NCBI GenBank assembly: GCA_023957125.1 | Contig: JAMLHL010000002.1 | Span: forward strand, 248,001-312,000 | Direction of reading: 5' to 3' | From: Chitinophagaceae bacterium | GTDB taxonomy: Bacteria; Bacteroidota; Bacteroidia; Chitinophagales; Chitinophagaceae | DNA: 64,000 nt | Shown: piece after piece, positions 15,856 to 23,664 of the stretch | How the letters are laid out: each line of letters starts with the position of its first letter | Numbering within the stretch: the first letter of the stretch is position 1 | Notes under the pieces: model-generated | Databases searched by the model: none | The model's input: the letters and a program-made list of their open reading frames with translations, nothing else | Told to the model about the DNA's origin: nothing | Position numbers and translations under genes: made by a program

Positions 15856-18309
15856 ATGGTGTACCAGGGAGAACATTTATTTGTAGGAGAATTTGGACAT
15901 TTTTGCGTTTTACTGGCTTTTGTGGCTTCCATAGTTGCAACCGTTGGTTATTACAAGGCAACCCGTGCCCTCTCTCCGGAAGATCACCGGTTATGGAAGC
16001 GGCTGGCGCGTACGGCTTTCCTGATTGAAACCATAGCTGTAATAGCCATCTTCATCAGCTTGTATTCCATCATCTACAATCATTATTTTGAATATAAATA
16101 TGCCCACCAGCACTCCAAACGCAGCCTGCCTACCAAGTATCTGCTGAGTTGCCTCTGGGAAGGACAGGAAGGCAGTTTTATGCTCTGGATATTCTGGCAT
16201 TGTATATTGGGCCTGGGTATCATGCTTAAGGGAAAAAAATGGGAAGCACCGGTGATGACCCTCATTTCTCTTGCTCAAATATTTCTGGTTACGTTTATAC
16301 TGGGACTGTATTTCGGCGACCTGAAAATTGGCAGCAGTCCTTTTGTACTGATGAGAAATGAATTTCCGAACGCTCCTGTATTCCAGGATCCGATGTATCT
16401 CCAAAAGTATCTCCGGGACGGAAACGGGCTTAATGTATTGCTTCAGAACTACTGGATGGTCATTCATCCCCCCATTTTATTTTTAGGATTTGCTTCCACC
16501 ATCGTGCCTTTCGCTTTCGCCTTTGCAGGCCTCTGGAAAAAAGATTACAAAGGATGGACGAAGGCTGCCCTGCCCTGGACGCTGTTCAGTGCGGCCTTGC
16601 TCGGAATGGGTATTCTGCTGGGTGCCGCATGGGCTTATGAATCCCTTACCTTTGGTGGGTACTGGGCATGGGACCCCGTTGAAAACGCGTCTTTTGTTCC
16701 CTGGCTGCTGACCGTAGCCGGACTGCACATCATGCTTATCAACCAATCCACCGGCTTTTCTTCCAAATCGGTATATTGGTTCCCGTTCCTTAGTTTCCTG
16801 TTGCTGTTGTATTCCACCTTTTTAACGCGTACCGGCGTCCTGGGCGATACCTCGGTACATTCCTTCACCGGAGAAGGCAGTTCGCTGTTTTGGCACCTGA
16901 TCATCATGATGGCTTTTTTTACCGCCTTGTTTTTATGGCGCTATTTCAAAAACAGGAAGCAGATTCCCGTTATTCAAAAAGAAGAAGACATCTCCTCGCG
17001 GGAATTCTGGATGTTTGTAGGCTCGTTGGTATTGCTTATTTCTGCAGGGTATATCTCCTTTTATACCTCTCTGCCGGTGATTAATAAAATTTTCGGCACG
17101 CATAAAGCCATTGGCGAAGACCCGGAATATGTGTATAACCGTGTTATGGTTTTAATTGCCGTGGTAATAGGGCTGCTGACAGCCGTTACGCAATATCTGA
17201 AATACAAGAAGACCCCCCGTTCCTTCTGGATCAAAAAAATAATCACCCCCACCGTCATTGCCCTCGTCATTTCCGGCTCGATCATCTTGTGGGGGAAGAT
17301 TGATTATTATACCTATGGGATCGGGTTCTTAGGAGCCATACACTTAGCTATTTTTTCGGCCATCTACGCGGTGGCAGCCAATACCATGTATATCTGGACG
17401 GGAGTAAAGGGAAAGTTCAGCCAGGCTGGTGGTTCCATCACTCATCTGGGCTTTGGCCTGATGCTGGTGGGTATTCTGATCAGTTCCTCCAAAAAAGAAG
17501 TCATTTCCATCAACCGTACCGGGATTGTGATCCCCGGATTGAAAGATCCGAAAGGACGAGACGACAGCGGCTTGCAGAATGTAACCCTGATCCAGGGTGT
17601 ACCCACCCCTCTCGGAAAATACACGGCTACTTATGTGGCCGATTCTTCCCATCCCGCAGACGAAAAAATGTATTTCAAGGTTAATTACGAACGCCGGGAC
17701 GAATCTACGGGGAAGATACTGGAGACCTTTAACTTATATCCCAATGCCTTTTTGATGAAGGCGGAAGAAGGGAGAACGAGTTTATCGGCAAACCCGGATT
17801 CGAGGCATTACTGGAACAAAGACATCTTTACTTTTATTACGTCCATGCCCGACCCGGAAAGTATAAAAGATACCGCCACTTTCAGGCATCACCCGGTGCA
17901 ACAGGGGGATACCGTGTTTTATTCCAACGGATACATTACCGTTGACCAGTTGATTGAGGCCAACAGAGCCACCCACCAGGATCTGCCGCTGGTAGATAGC
18001 GCCTGGCTGGCTGAGGTAACTGTACACAGCAATGACGGTATGACCTATAAGGCGCAGCCTGCCCTGTTTTCAAAAGAAAATATGCCGATCGCGAAAAGAG
18101 ATACCGTCATGTCGCAGAGCCTGGTGCTGGAAGTAAACAAAACCAATAATACCCTTGTACTGGGGGTGAAGGAATCGAATGCCATAATGAAATACATTAC
18201 TTTGAAGGCATTTCAGTTTCCGTATATCAATATTCTTTGGATAGGTGTCCTTATCATGTCTGCCGGTTTCTTCATCAGTATGTGGAGCCGGTTTAAAAGA
18301 GACCGGTAA
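15856..18309 (+). CDS. ccmF: cytochrome c heme lyase subunit CcmF
   Basis: 817 residues, a heme-handling protein with about 14-15 membrane segments. The tryptophan-rich WWD signature is at roughly residues 265-285 (FGGYWAWDPVENASFVPWL), and conserved histidines flank it (VIHPPILFLGF, VHSFTGEGSS). A periplasmic region of about 230 residues (from about 555 to 785) precedes the last membrane helix. CcmF, with CcmE as heme donor, attaches heme to apocytochrome c. Only ccmE and ccmF are together here; ccmABC are elsewhere or absent. Confidence 0.95.
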   Translation: MVYQGEHLFVGEFGHFCVLLAFVASIVATVGYYKATRALSPEDHRLWKRLARTAFLIETIAVIAIFISLYSIIYNHYFEYKYAHQHSKRSLPTKYLLSCLWEGQEGSFMLWIFWHCILGLGIMLKGKKWEAPVMTLISLAQIFLVTFILGLYFGDLKIGSSPFVLMRNEFPNAPVFQDPMYLQKYLRDGNGLNVLLQNYWMVIHPPILFLGFASTIVPFAFAFAGLWKKDYKGWTKAALPWTLFSAALLGMGILLGAAWAYESLTFGGYWAWDPVENASFVPWLLTVAGLHIMLINQSTGFSSKSVYWFPFLSFLLLLYSTFLTRTGVLGDTSVHSFTGEGSSLFWHLIIMMAFFTALFLWRYFKNRKQIPVIQKEEDISSREFWMFVGSLVLLISAGYISFYTSLPVINKIFGTHKAIGEDPEYVYNRVMVLIAVVIGLLTAVTQYLKYKKTPRSFWIKKIITPTVIALVISGSIILWGKIDYYTYGIGFLGAIHLAIFSAIYAVAANTMYIWTGVKGKFSQAGGSITHLGFGLMLVGILISSSKKEVISINRTGIVIPGLKDPKGRDDSGLQNVTLIQGVPTPLGKYTATYVADSSHPADEKMYFKVNYERRDESTGKILETFNLYPNAFLMKAEEGRTSLSANPDSRHYWNKDIFTFITSMPDPESIKDTATFRHHPVQQGDTVFYSNGYITVDQLIEANRATHQDLPLVDSAWLAEVTVHSNDGMTYKAQPALFSKENMPIAKRDTVMSQSLVLEVNKTNNTLVLGVKESNAIMKYITLKAFQFPYINILWIGVLIMSAGFFISMWSRFKRDR

Positions 18310-18398
18310 CATGGGGTAAATTTTTCGAATCGGCGCAGCGTCCGGAACTGTTTTTAGGTCTTTGTGTATGATAATACACGTTTAATTCGTTACTTGTA

Positions 18399-18406
18399 TA
18401 ATTTTG
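18399..18406 (+). promoter_or_regulatory. -7 box of DUF4294 gene (TAATTTTG)
   Basis: TAATTTTG matches TAnnTTTG and ends eight bases before the ATG at 18415, implying a leader of only a few bases. Confidence 0.5.
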
Positions 18407-18414
18407 CAGATTGA

Positions 18415-19041
18415 ATGGTCAGTTGCAGGAAGCCATATTACCCCGTTCTCCTCACCGTACTCAGTTGTTTCCTCCTAAGTACGGAACTGCAATCTCAATC
18501 CCAATACGGATCAAACGACACCCTCACTGTTCCGGCTGTTATTTATAAAGGCGATACGTTGTCTTACCGGGAGTTGAATACTGTATATATATATCTTAAA
18601 TTAACCAGGGCGCAAAAGAAAGCACTGCGGGAATGGACGCGTTTGAGGAATGCAGTGTATGTAACTTATCCCTACGCCAAAAAAGCAAGTTTTGTATTTA
18701 ATGACATCACCCAACATTTGCAATACATTCCTGATAAGGAAAAGAGAAAAGAATACGTTAAAAGCCGGGAAAAAGATCTCCGGCAGGAGTTTACCAAACC
18801 CATCACCAACCTGTCGGTATACCAGGGAAAAGTGCTGATGAAACTGATAGCGCGGGAAACCGGCAATACCTGTTTTGAAATAATTCACGATTATAAAGGA
18901 AGCTTCTCGGCGGGTTTTTGGCAAAGCGTGGCCTGGCTTTTCGGGAGCAGCCTGAAACAAACCTATAATCCGCACGGAGAGGATGCCCAGATTGAGGACA
19001 TTGTGATGGAAGTGCGGCGGATGTACGGGATGTATTACTAA
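18415..19041 (+). CDS. DUF4294 family exported protein
   Basis: 208 residues with an N-terminal signal peptide (PVLLTVLSCFLLSTELQSQ). The following region (IYKGDTLSYRELNTVYIY...KKALREWTRLRNAVYVTYPYAKKA) matches my memory of DUF4294, a Bacteroidota-specific periplasmic family without known function. The C-terminal GNTCFEIIHDYKGSFSAGFWQSVAWLFGSSLKQTYNP is the best-conserved part of the family. It is often found near purB; here purB follows on the same strand after 87 bases. Confidence 0.85.
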   Translation: MVSCRKPYYPVLLTVLSCFLLSTELQSQSQYGSNDTLTVPAVIYKGDTLSYRELNTVYIYLKLTRAQKKALREWTRLRNAVYVTYPYAKKASFVFNDITQHLQYIPDKEKRKEYVKSREKDLRQEFTKPITNLSVYQGKVLMKLIARETGNTCFEIIHDYKGSFSAGFWQSVAWLFGSSLKQTYNPHGEDAQIEDIVMEVRRMYGMYY

Positions 19042-19128
19042 CAGGTAACACTGTTTCAAAAATACAAACTAAAGGACGGGCTTGTCAAACATCAATAGCA
19101 GTCAGAAATTTATCCTACTTTTACAACG

Positions 19129-20475
19129 ATGGATTTAACAGCGCTTACTGCCATTTCCCCAATTGACGGCAGATACAGGAATCAGTTACAACATTTGGAT
19201 CAATACTTCTCGGAATTCGCCCTGATGCGATATCGCATCCTGGTTGAGGTGGAATACCTGATCCGTTTAAGCCGGAAGAAGTTCTTTGATCTGCAACCTT
19301 CAAAAATAAAATCTTTACGAAACCTGTACCAGCATTTTTCCCCGGAAAAAGCAATGGACATAAAAGAGGTAGAAAAAACCACCAATCACGATGTAAAAGC
19401 CGTTGAATATTATATTAAAAAAGAGCTGGATCACCTGGAACTGGAGGATATCCGGGAATGGGTACACTTCGGACTTACTTCACAGGATATCAACAATACC
19501 GCCATTCCTTTGCTATGGAAAGAATCGCTTGAAAATGAATATTACCCCGCTGTAGCCACCCTTATCCTGACGCTGAAAAAACTGGCGGCCAACTGGAAAA
19601 ATATCCCGATGCTGGCCCACACGCATGGTCAACCGGCTTCTCCCACCCGGTTAGGTAAGGAGATCATGGTTTTTGCGGAACGGCTGCTACAGCAGATGGA
19701 GTTATTGCAGACCATCCCCAACACTTGTAAATTTGGCGGGGCCACCGGCAACTTCAATGCTCATTACACCGCCTATCCCGACATAAATTGGATAAAATTT
19801 GCCAACGATTTCTGCAGTAAATCATTGGGACTGCAACGCCAGCAGTTTACCACCCAAATTGAGCATTATGACCATTTAGCAGCACAGTTAGACGGGATAA
19901 AAAGACTCAACACGATCCTGGTGGATTTTTGCCGGGATATATGGACTTATATATCCATGGAGTATTTCAAACAAAAAGTAAAGAAAGGAGAGGTAGGCTC
20001 TTCCGCAATGCCTCATAAGGTAAATCCTATTGACTTTGAAAATGCCGAAGGTAACCTCGGTTTAGCCAATGCGATATTGGAGCACCTGTCTGCAAAGCTG
20101 CCCGTATCGAGGATGCAGCGTGACCTTACCGATTCCACCGTGCTCAGAAACCTGGGGGTTCCCTTTGCCCATACCGTGCTTGCGCTCAGGTCAGTTGAGA
20201 AAGGACTGGGAAAGTTGTTATTAAACGAATCCAAAATCAGGCAGGACCTGGAGCAAAACTGGGCGGTAGTGGCCGAGGCCATTCAAACCGTTCTGAGACG
20301 TGAAAATTATCCCAGGCCTTACGAAGCCTTAAAAGATCTCACCCGCGGCGTTAAAACCGTAGATTCCAAAACCATCAATCGCTTCATTGATAAACTGAAT
20401 ATATCCCCGGCGCTTAAAAAGAAATTAAAAGCGATCACGCCCTTCAACTACCTGGGGAAAAATCCTGAATGGTAA
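19129..20475 (+). CDS. purB: adenylosuccinate lyase
   Basis: 448 residues. PurB cleaves adenylosuccinate to AMP and SAICAR to AICAR, each releasing fumarate. The fumarase/aspartase-superfamily signature is SSAMPHKVNPIDFENAEGN at about residue 290; the TSQDINNTA segment and His in AHTHGQPASPT supply catalytic residues. The length matches the E. coli-type long PurB. A TACTTTTA sequence (19116-19123) lies five bases before the ATG and resembles a -7 box with a weak last base. Confidence 0.97.
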   Translation: MDLTALTAISPIDGRYRNQLQHLDQYFSEFALMRYRILVEVEYLIRLSRKKFFDLQPSKIKSLRNLYQHFSPEKAMDIKEVEKTTNHDVKAVEYYIKKELDHLELEDIREWVHFGLTSQDINNTAIPLLWKESLENEYYPAVATLILTLKKLAANWKNIPMLAHTHGQPASPTRLGKEIMVFAERLLQQMELLQTIPNTCKFGGATGNFNAHYTAYPDINWIKFANDFCSKSLGLQRQQFTTQIEHYDHLAAQLDGIKRLNTILVDFCRDIWTYISMEYFKQKVKKGEVGSSAMPHKVNPIDFENAEGNLGLANAILEHLSAKLPVSRMQRDLTDSTVLRNLGVPFAHTVLALRSVEKGLGKLLLNESKIRQDLEQNWAVVAEAIQTVLRRENYPRPYEALKDLTRGVKTVDSKTINRFIDKLNISPALKKKLKAITPFNYLGKNPEW

Positions 20476-20478
20476 CGG

Positions 20479-20886
20479 CTAAGAAGAAGACAGCTCTAAA
20501 ATGATCTTCCATTCTTTTTCGGTTACCGGCTGTACCGATAAACGGACATACTTTACCAGCGCCATATCCTTTAAACGTTTGTCTGATTTTACCTGTGCAA
20601 GGGTAACCGGTTTGGGTAATTTTTTCACCGGCTTTAAGTCCACAACCACCCAGGCGTCGTCGTCCGTGGTAGGGTCGGGATAAGATTCCTTCACCACTTT
20701 TGCTATACCCACTATTTCCAAACCTTCATTGCTGTGATAAAAGAAAACCTCGTCTCCTTTCTTCATCGTTTTAAGATAATTGCGGGCGGCATAATTGCGC
20801 ACCCCGTCCCACAGGGTTTGTTTATCCCGGACCAACTGATCCCAACTGTATTTAGACGGTTCTGATTTTACCAGCCAGAAAGCCAT
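20479..20886 (-). CDS. EVE domain protein (modified-base reader-like)
   Basis: 135 residues forming a single EVE domain (PUA-like fold): MAFWLVKSEPSKYSWDQL at the start, WDGVRNYAARNYLKTMKKGDEVFFYHS in the middle, and the DPTTDDDAWVVVDL strand. EVE proteins bind modified DNA or RNA bases and are related to YTH readers; the biological role of stand-alone bacterial copies is not settled. It starts 5 bases after the stop of ribH on the same strand and its end nearly touches the convergent purB (3 bases). Confidence 0.92.
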   Translation of the reverse strand: MAFWLVKSEPSKYSWDQLVRDKQTLWDGVRNYAARNYLKTMKKGDEVFFYHSNEGLEIVGIAKVVKESYPDPTTDDDAWVVVDLKPVKKLPKPVTLAQVKSDKRLKDMALVKYVRLSVQPVTEKEWKIILELSSS

Positions 20887-20891
20887 AAGGG

Positions 20892-21380
20892 TTAATCTTT
20901 TAAATTCATCATTTTAATGGCAGTTAGTGCGGCCTCTTCGCCTTTATGTCCATGTATTCCCCCCGTTCTTTCTTCCGCCTGCTCCTGTGAATCTACAGTC
21001 AGCACGCCGAATACGGTGGGTACCGGCAGGCTCAGGTTCAGTTGCACAATGCCGTCGGTAATGCCCCTGCAAACATAATCAAAATGCGGCGTTCCTCCCC
21101 TGATCACACAGGCAAGCGCAATAAAAGCGGCAGGGCGTTTTTCGGAGTTCTGATGGTGCCTGTCCCAATAATTTCTGATCCCGAAAGCCACTTCAAAGGC
21201 GCCGGGCACCGTAACCACCCGGAAAGGAATTCCCTGCCGGGTTAAAATACGCTTACACCCCTCCTCCAGCTTATCCACCACCGCTGCATTCCATTCGGTA
21301 CGTACAATAACTACAAAGGCATCCTTTGGAAGAATGCCTGTTTCGAGATGAAATAAATTGCTGTTGCCAACTTCCGCCAT
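20892..21380 (-). CDS. ribH: 6,7-dimethyl-8-ribityllumazine synthase
   Basis: 162 residues, standard for RibH. It condenses ribulose-derived 3,4-dihydroxy-2-butanone 4-phosphate with a pyrimidine to form lumazine, the riboflavin precursor. Motifs: RTEWNAAVVDKL, VTVPGAFEVAFGIR, VIRGGTPHFDYVCRGITDGI (with the catalytic His) and NLSLPVPTVFGVLTV. The EVE gene follows 5 bases later. No flavin riboswitch is visible upstream; the upstream gap is filled by paired ATTTGAGATTTG repeats. Confidence 0.96.
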   Translation of the reverse strand: MAEVGNSNLFHLETGILPKDAFVVIVRTEWNAAVVDKLEEGCKRILTRQGIPFRVVTVPGAFEVAFGIRNYWDRHHQNSEKRPAAFIALACVIRGGTPHFDYVCRGITDGIVQLNLSLPVPTVFGVLTVDSQEQAEERTGGIHGHKGEEAALTAIKMMNLKD

Positions 21381-21387
21381 TGATTAT

Positions 21388-21481
21388 ATTTGAGATTTGA
21401 AATTTGAAATTTAAGATTCGTTTTATTACCGGTTGATGTATCACTATACGGGAAGCCAATCTCAAATCTTAAATCTCAAAT
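21388..21481. repeat. inverted pair of ATTTGAGATTTG repeats around a 40-base core
   Basis: 21388-21418 reads TTTGAGATTTGAAATTTGAA; 21459-21481 carries the same family in opposite orientation (AATCTCAAATCTTAAATCTC). A core of about 40 bases lies between. The arrangement could form a long stem. Confidence 0.65.
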
Positions 21482-21484
21482 ACC

Positions 21485-22165
21485 TTACTCAGTAGCCCCT
21501 AATTTCCCTAAATATTTTTCAGCAGAGAATCCTCTTTCCGTATTAGGAAATTTATCCTTCAACTGCTGGAATAATGTTATGGCCTCCTTATCTTTTCCCA
21601 TCAGTTCGTATAAACTGGCAGCCCGGAACAAATATTCCGAAGACAGTGCCTGATTTTCTTCAAACAATGAGCCGGCTTTTTTATAGTTTTCCACTGCTTC
21701 CTCATTTTTCTTTAATTCCGAATAGGCGTCTCCCATTAATCCATGCACCAAAGCCTGCGTTTGTACAGAACCGTTGGATTTAAAATCTTTCAGGTATTTA
21801 ATAGCGTTATTAAAATCTCCGAGCTGAAGATAGATCTCTCCGGCATACAATTTTGCAACATTGCCGGAGGGGGTCTTTCCATATTTGTTGATCACTTTCA
21901 AAAAGCCGGCGTTTCTGCCATCTCCGTTCAACGCCAGTTGCAGAGAGTCGGTAGCGAAGTATTCCTGCGCTTTAGCAATAGCTTCAACGGCTTTCTTTTC
22001 TTCCGGCAGCCGGTACAAATATTTATAACCAATATAACCGCCGCCGAGAATTATTACGATCCCCAAAATAATAAGAATAGAACGGTTGTTTCTCTCCCAG
22101 AAATCCTGCATCTCCAACAAACCGTCTTTATGTTTAACCGCCTCATGCTTTTTGGTCGCGCTCAT
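21485..22165 (-). CDS. membrane-anchored TPR protein (YfgM-like)
   Basis: 226 residues. A short basic cytoplasmic N-terminus is followed by one membrane helix (residues about 30-48, ILIILGIVIILGGGYIGY), then a periplasmic region of tetratricopeptide repeats (YAGEIYLQLGDFNNAIKYLKDF, ALVHGLMGDAYSELKKNEEAVENYKKA, FRAASLYELMGKDKEAITLFQQL). The layout matches the YfgM/tetratricopeptide-like family that works near the Sec translocon and chaperones, but the specific role is inference. It lies between pdhA (53-base gap) and ribH on the same strand. Confidence 0.85.
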   Translation of the reverse strand: MSATKKHEAVKHKDGLLEMQDFWERNNRSILIILGIVIILGGGYIGYKYLYRLPEEKKAVEAIAKAQEYFATDSLQLALNGDGRNAGFLKVINKYGKTPSGNVAKLYAGEIYLQLGDFNNAIKYLKDFKSNGSVQTQALVHGLMGDAYSELKKNEEAVENYKKAGSLFEENQALSSEYLFRAASLYELMGKDKEAITLFQQLKDKFPNTERGFSAEKYLGKLGATE

Positions 22166-22218
22166 TGTGTATTAGTGTATTCTTTAATTATTAATGTCTT
22201 ATAAAAGATCCTTGAAAT

Positions 22219-23229
22219 TTAATCTACGATGAATGGATAATCTTCCTGTTTGTAAACGTCCTTGAGTAATTCGTCCGCGTCGGGCCAGGGGCTTTCCTCG
22301 GCAAACTTCACAGATTCCTCTACCTCCTGCTTTACTCTTGCATTGATGGCCTCAATTTCATCCTCCGTAACGCCAAACGATCCTGTCAGGGTATCTTTCG
22401 CATAGTCTATCGGATCCCGCTGTTTGTATTCCTCCACTTCTTCTTTGGTGCGGTATTTGGCAGGATCGCTCATGGAATGCCCTTTATAACGGTAGGTTTT
22501 TACTTCTATCAGGGTAGGTCCCCCACCCTCCCTGGCGCGCTTTACCGCCCGGTCAACCGCGGCATGCACGGCTTCCGGAACCATTCCGTCCACTGTATCA
22601 GCCGGCATATCGTAGGCGTCTCCCAATTTATAGATATCCATTACATTGGAAGTACGCTGAACGGAAGTGCCCATGGCGTAATTGTTATTTTCACAAATAA
22701 AGATCACCGGCAGTTTCCAGGTCATCGCCAGGTTGAAGGTTTCATGCAGGATCCCCTGACGGGCGGCTCCGTCTCCAAAGAATGTCAGCACCACGTTGTC
22801 CGTACCCTTGTATTTTTCAGCAAATGCCAGCCCGGCGCCTGTTCCTATTTGTGCGCCCACAATCCCATGTCCTCCAAAAAACCGTTCTTTTACTCCGAAG
22901 AAGTGCATGCTTCCTCCCTTCCCTTTGGAACAGCCGGTAGCCTTCCCGAAAAGTTCGGCCATGCATGACTTGGAACTTACTCCTTTAGCGATTGCCAATC
23001 CATGGTCGCGATAGGCAGTAATAAAGATGTCTTCAGGGCGGGTAGCTGTCATGCAGCCTGCCGCCACCGCCTCCTGGCCTATATATAAATGACAAAATCC
23101 ACGGATTTTCTGCATGCCATACAACTGCCCGGCTTTTTCTTCAAAACGGCGCAGCAAAAGCATCAATTCGTACCAGTATAAATAGGTTTCTTTTGAAAAC
23201 TTTACGGTTTGTTTTTTTGAACCACTCAC
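22219..23229 (-). CDS. pdhA: pyruvate dehydrogenase E1 component, alpha subunit
   Basis: 336 residues starting at GTG 23229. The thiamine-diphosphate motif runs from GDGAARQGILHETF to CENNNYAMGT. The phosphorylation-loop-like region RYKGHSMSDPAKYR is also typical of E1 alpha. With an E1 beta partner (not in the window) it decarboxylates pyruvate and hands the acetyl group to lipoyl-E2. lipA and lpd elsewhere in this window serve the same complex. A TATATTTG -7 box (23247-23254, minus strand) lies 17 bases upstream. Confidence 0.95.
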   Translation of the reverse strand: MSGSKKQTVKFSKETYLYWYELMLLLRRFEEKAGQLYGMQKIRGFCHLYIGQEAVAAGCMTATRPEDIFITAYRDHGLAIAKGVSSKSCMAELFGKATGCSKGKGGSMHFFGVKERFFGGHGIVGAQIGTGAGLAFAEKYKGTDNVVLTFFGDGAARQGILHETFNLAMTWKLPVIFICENNNYAMGTSVQRTSNVMDIYKLGDAYDMPADTVDGMVPEAVHAAVDRAVKRAREGGGPTLIEVKTYRYKGHSMSDPAKYRTKEEVEEYKQRDPIDYAKDTLTGSFGVTEDEIEAINARVKQEVEESVKFAEESPWPDADELLKDVYKQEDYPFIVD

Positions 23230-23246
23230 AATACAAAATTGAGGAG

Positions 23247-23254
23247 CAAATATA
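23247..23254 (-). promoter_or_regulatory. -7 box of pdhA promoter (TATATTTG)
   Basis: The minus strand reads TATATTTG, an exact TAnnTTTG match 17 bases upstream of the GTG start. No -33 TTTG lies at the expected distance; that area is occupied by an ATTTGAGATTT repeat (about 23258-23287). Confidence 0.45.
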
Positions 23255-23380
23255 TGTGTTAAATCTCAAATTCTAAATTTTGAACTTTTATCATAAAACA
23301 TTTATATTCGTTTTCTCTTATTCACCATTGTTCCCGGGAAATCAAAGGGAATAAAATACAAACCCCTATTCATCATCGTC

Positions 23381-23659
23381 ATGGATTCCAAAATTTTATC
23401 TGATCAGGATACAGAACATGCATCGGAGAAAAAGGCAAAGCTCGGCATCAAATTCTTCTTTCTCTATCTTCTTTTTTATGCAGCCTTCGTCATCATCGGG
23501 GTACTCAATTACGAGTTGTTTGCCATCGAGGTTTTCAGGGGAGTTAACCTGGCCGTAGTGTATGGTATGGGACTCATCCTGTTTGCCGTGTTATTGGGCA
23601 TTCTTTACAACTACCTGTGTACCCGGTACGAAAATCAAATCAATAAAACGGAGGAATAA
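23381..23659 (+). CDS. DUF485 family membrane protein
   Basis: 92 residues with two membrane helices (FFFLYLLFYAAFVIIGVL and LAVVYGMGLILFAVLLGILYNYLC), the usual DUF485 architecture. Such proteins (YjcH in E. coli) sit directly before an acetate-type sodium symporter, as here: the symporter starts 5 bases after the stop. It is presumably an accessory subunit or assembly factor for the symporter; the biochemical role is not known. The last codons contain GGAGG (23650-23654), a rare readable Shine-Dalgarno for the downstream ATG. Confidence 0.9.
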   Translation: MDSKILSDQDTEHASEKKAKLGIKFFFLYLLFYAAFVIIGVLNYELFAIEVFRGVNLAVVYGMGLILFAVLLGILYNYLCTRYENQINKTEE

Positions 23660-23664
23660 ACATT

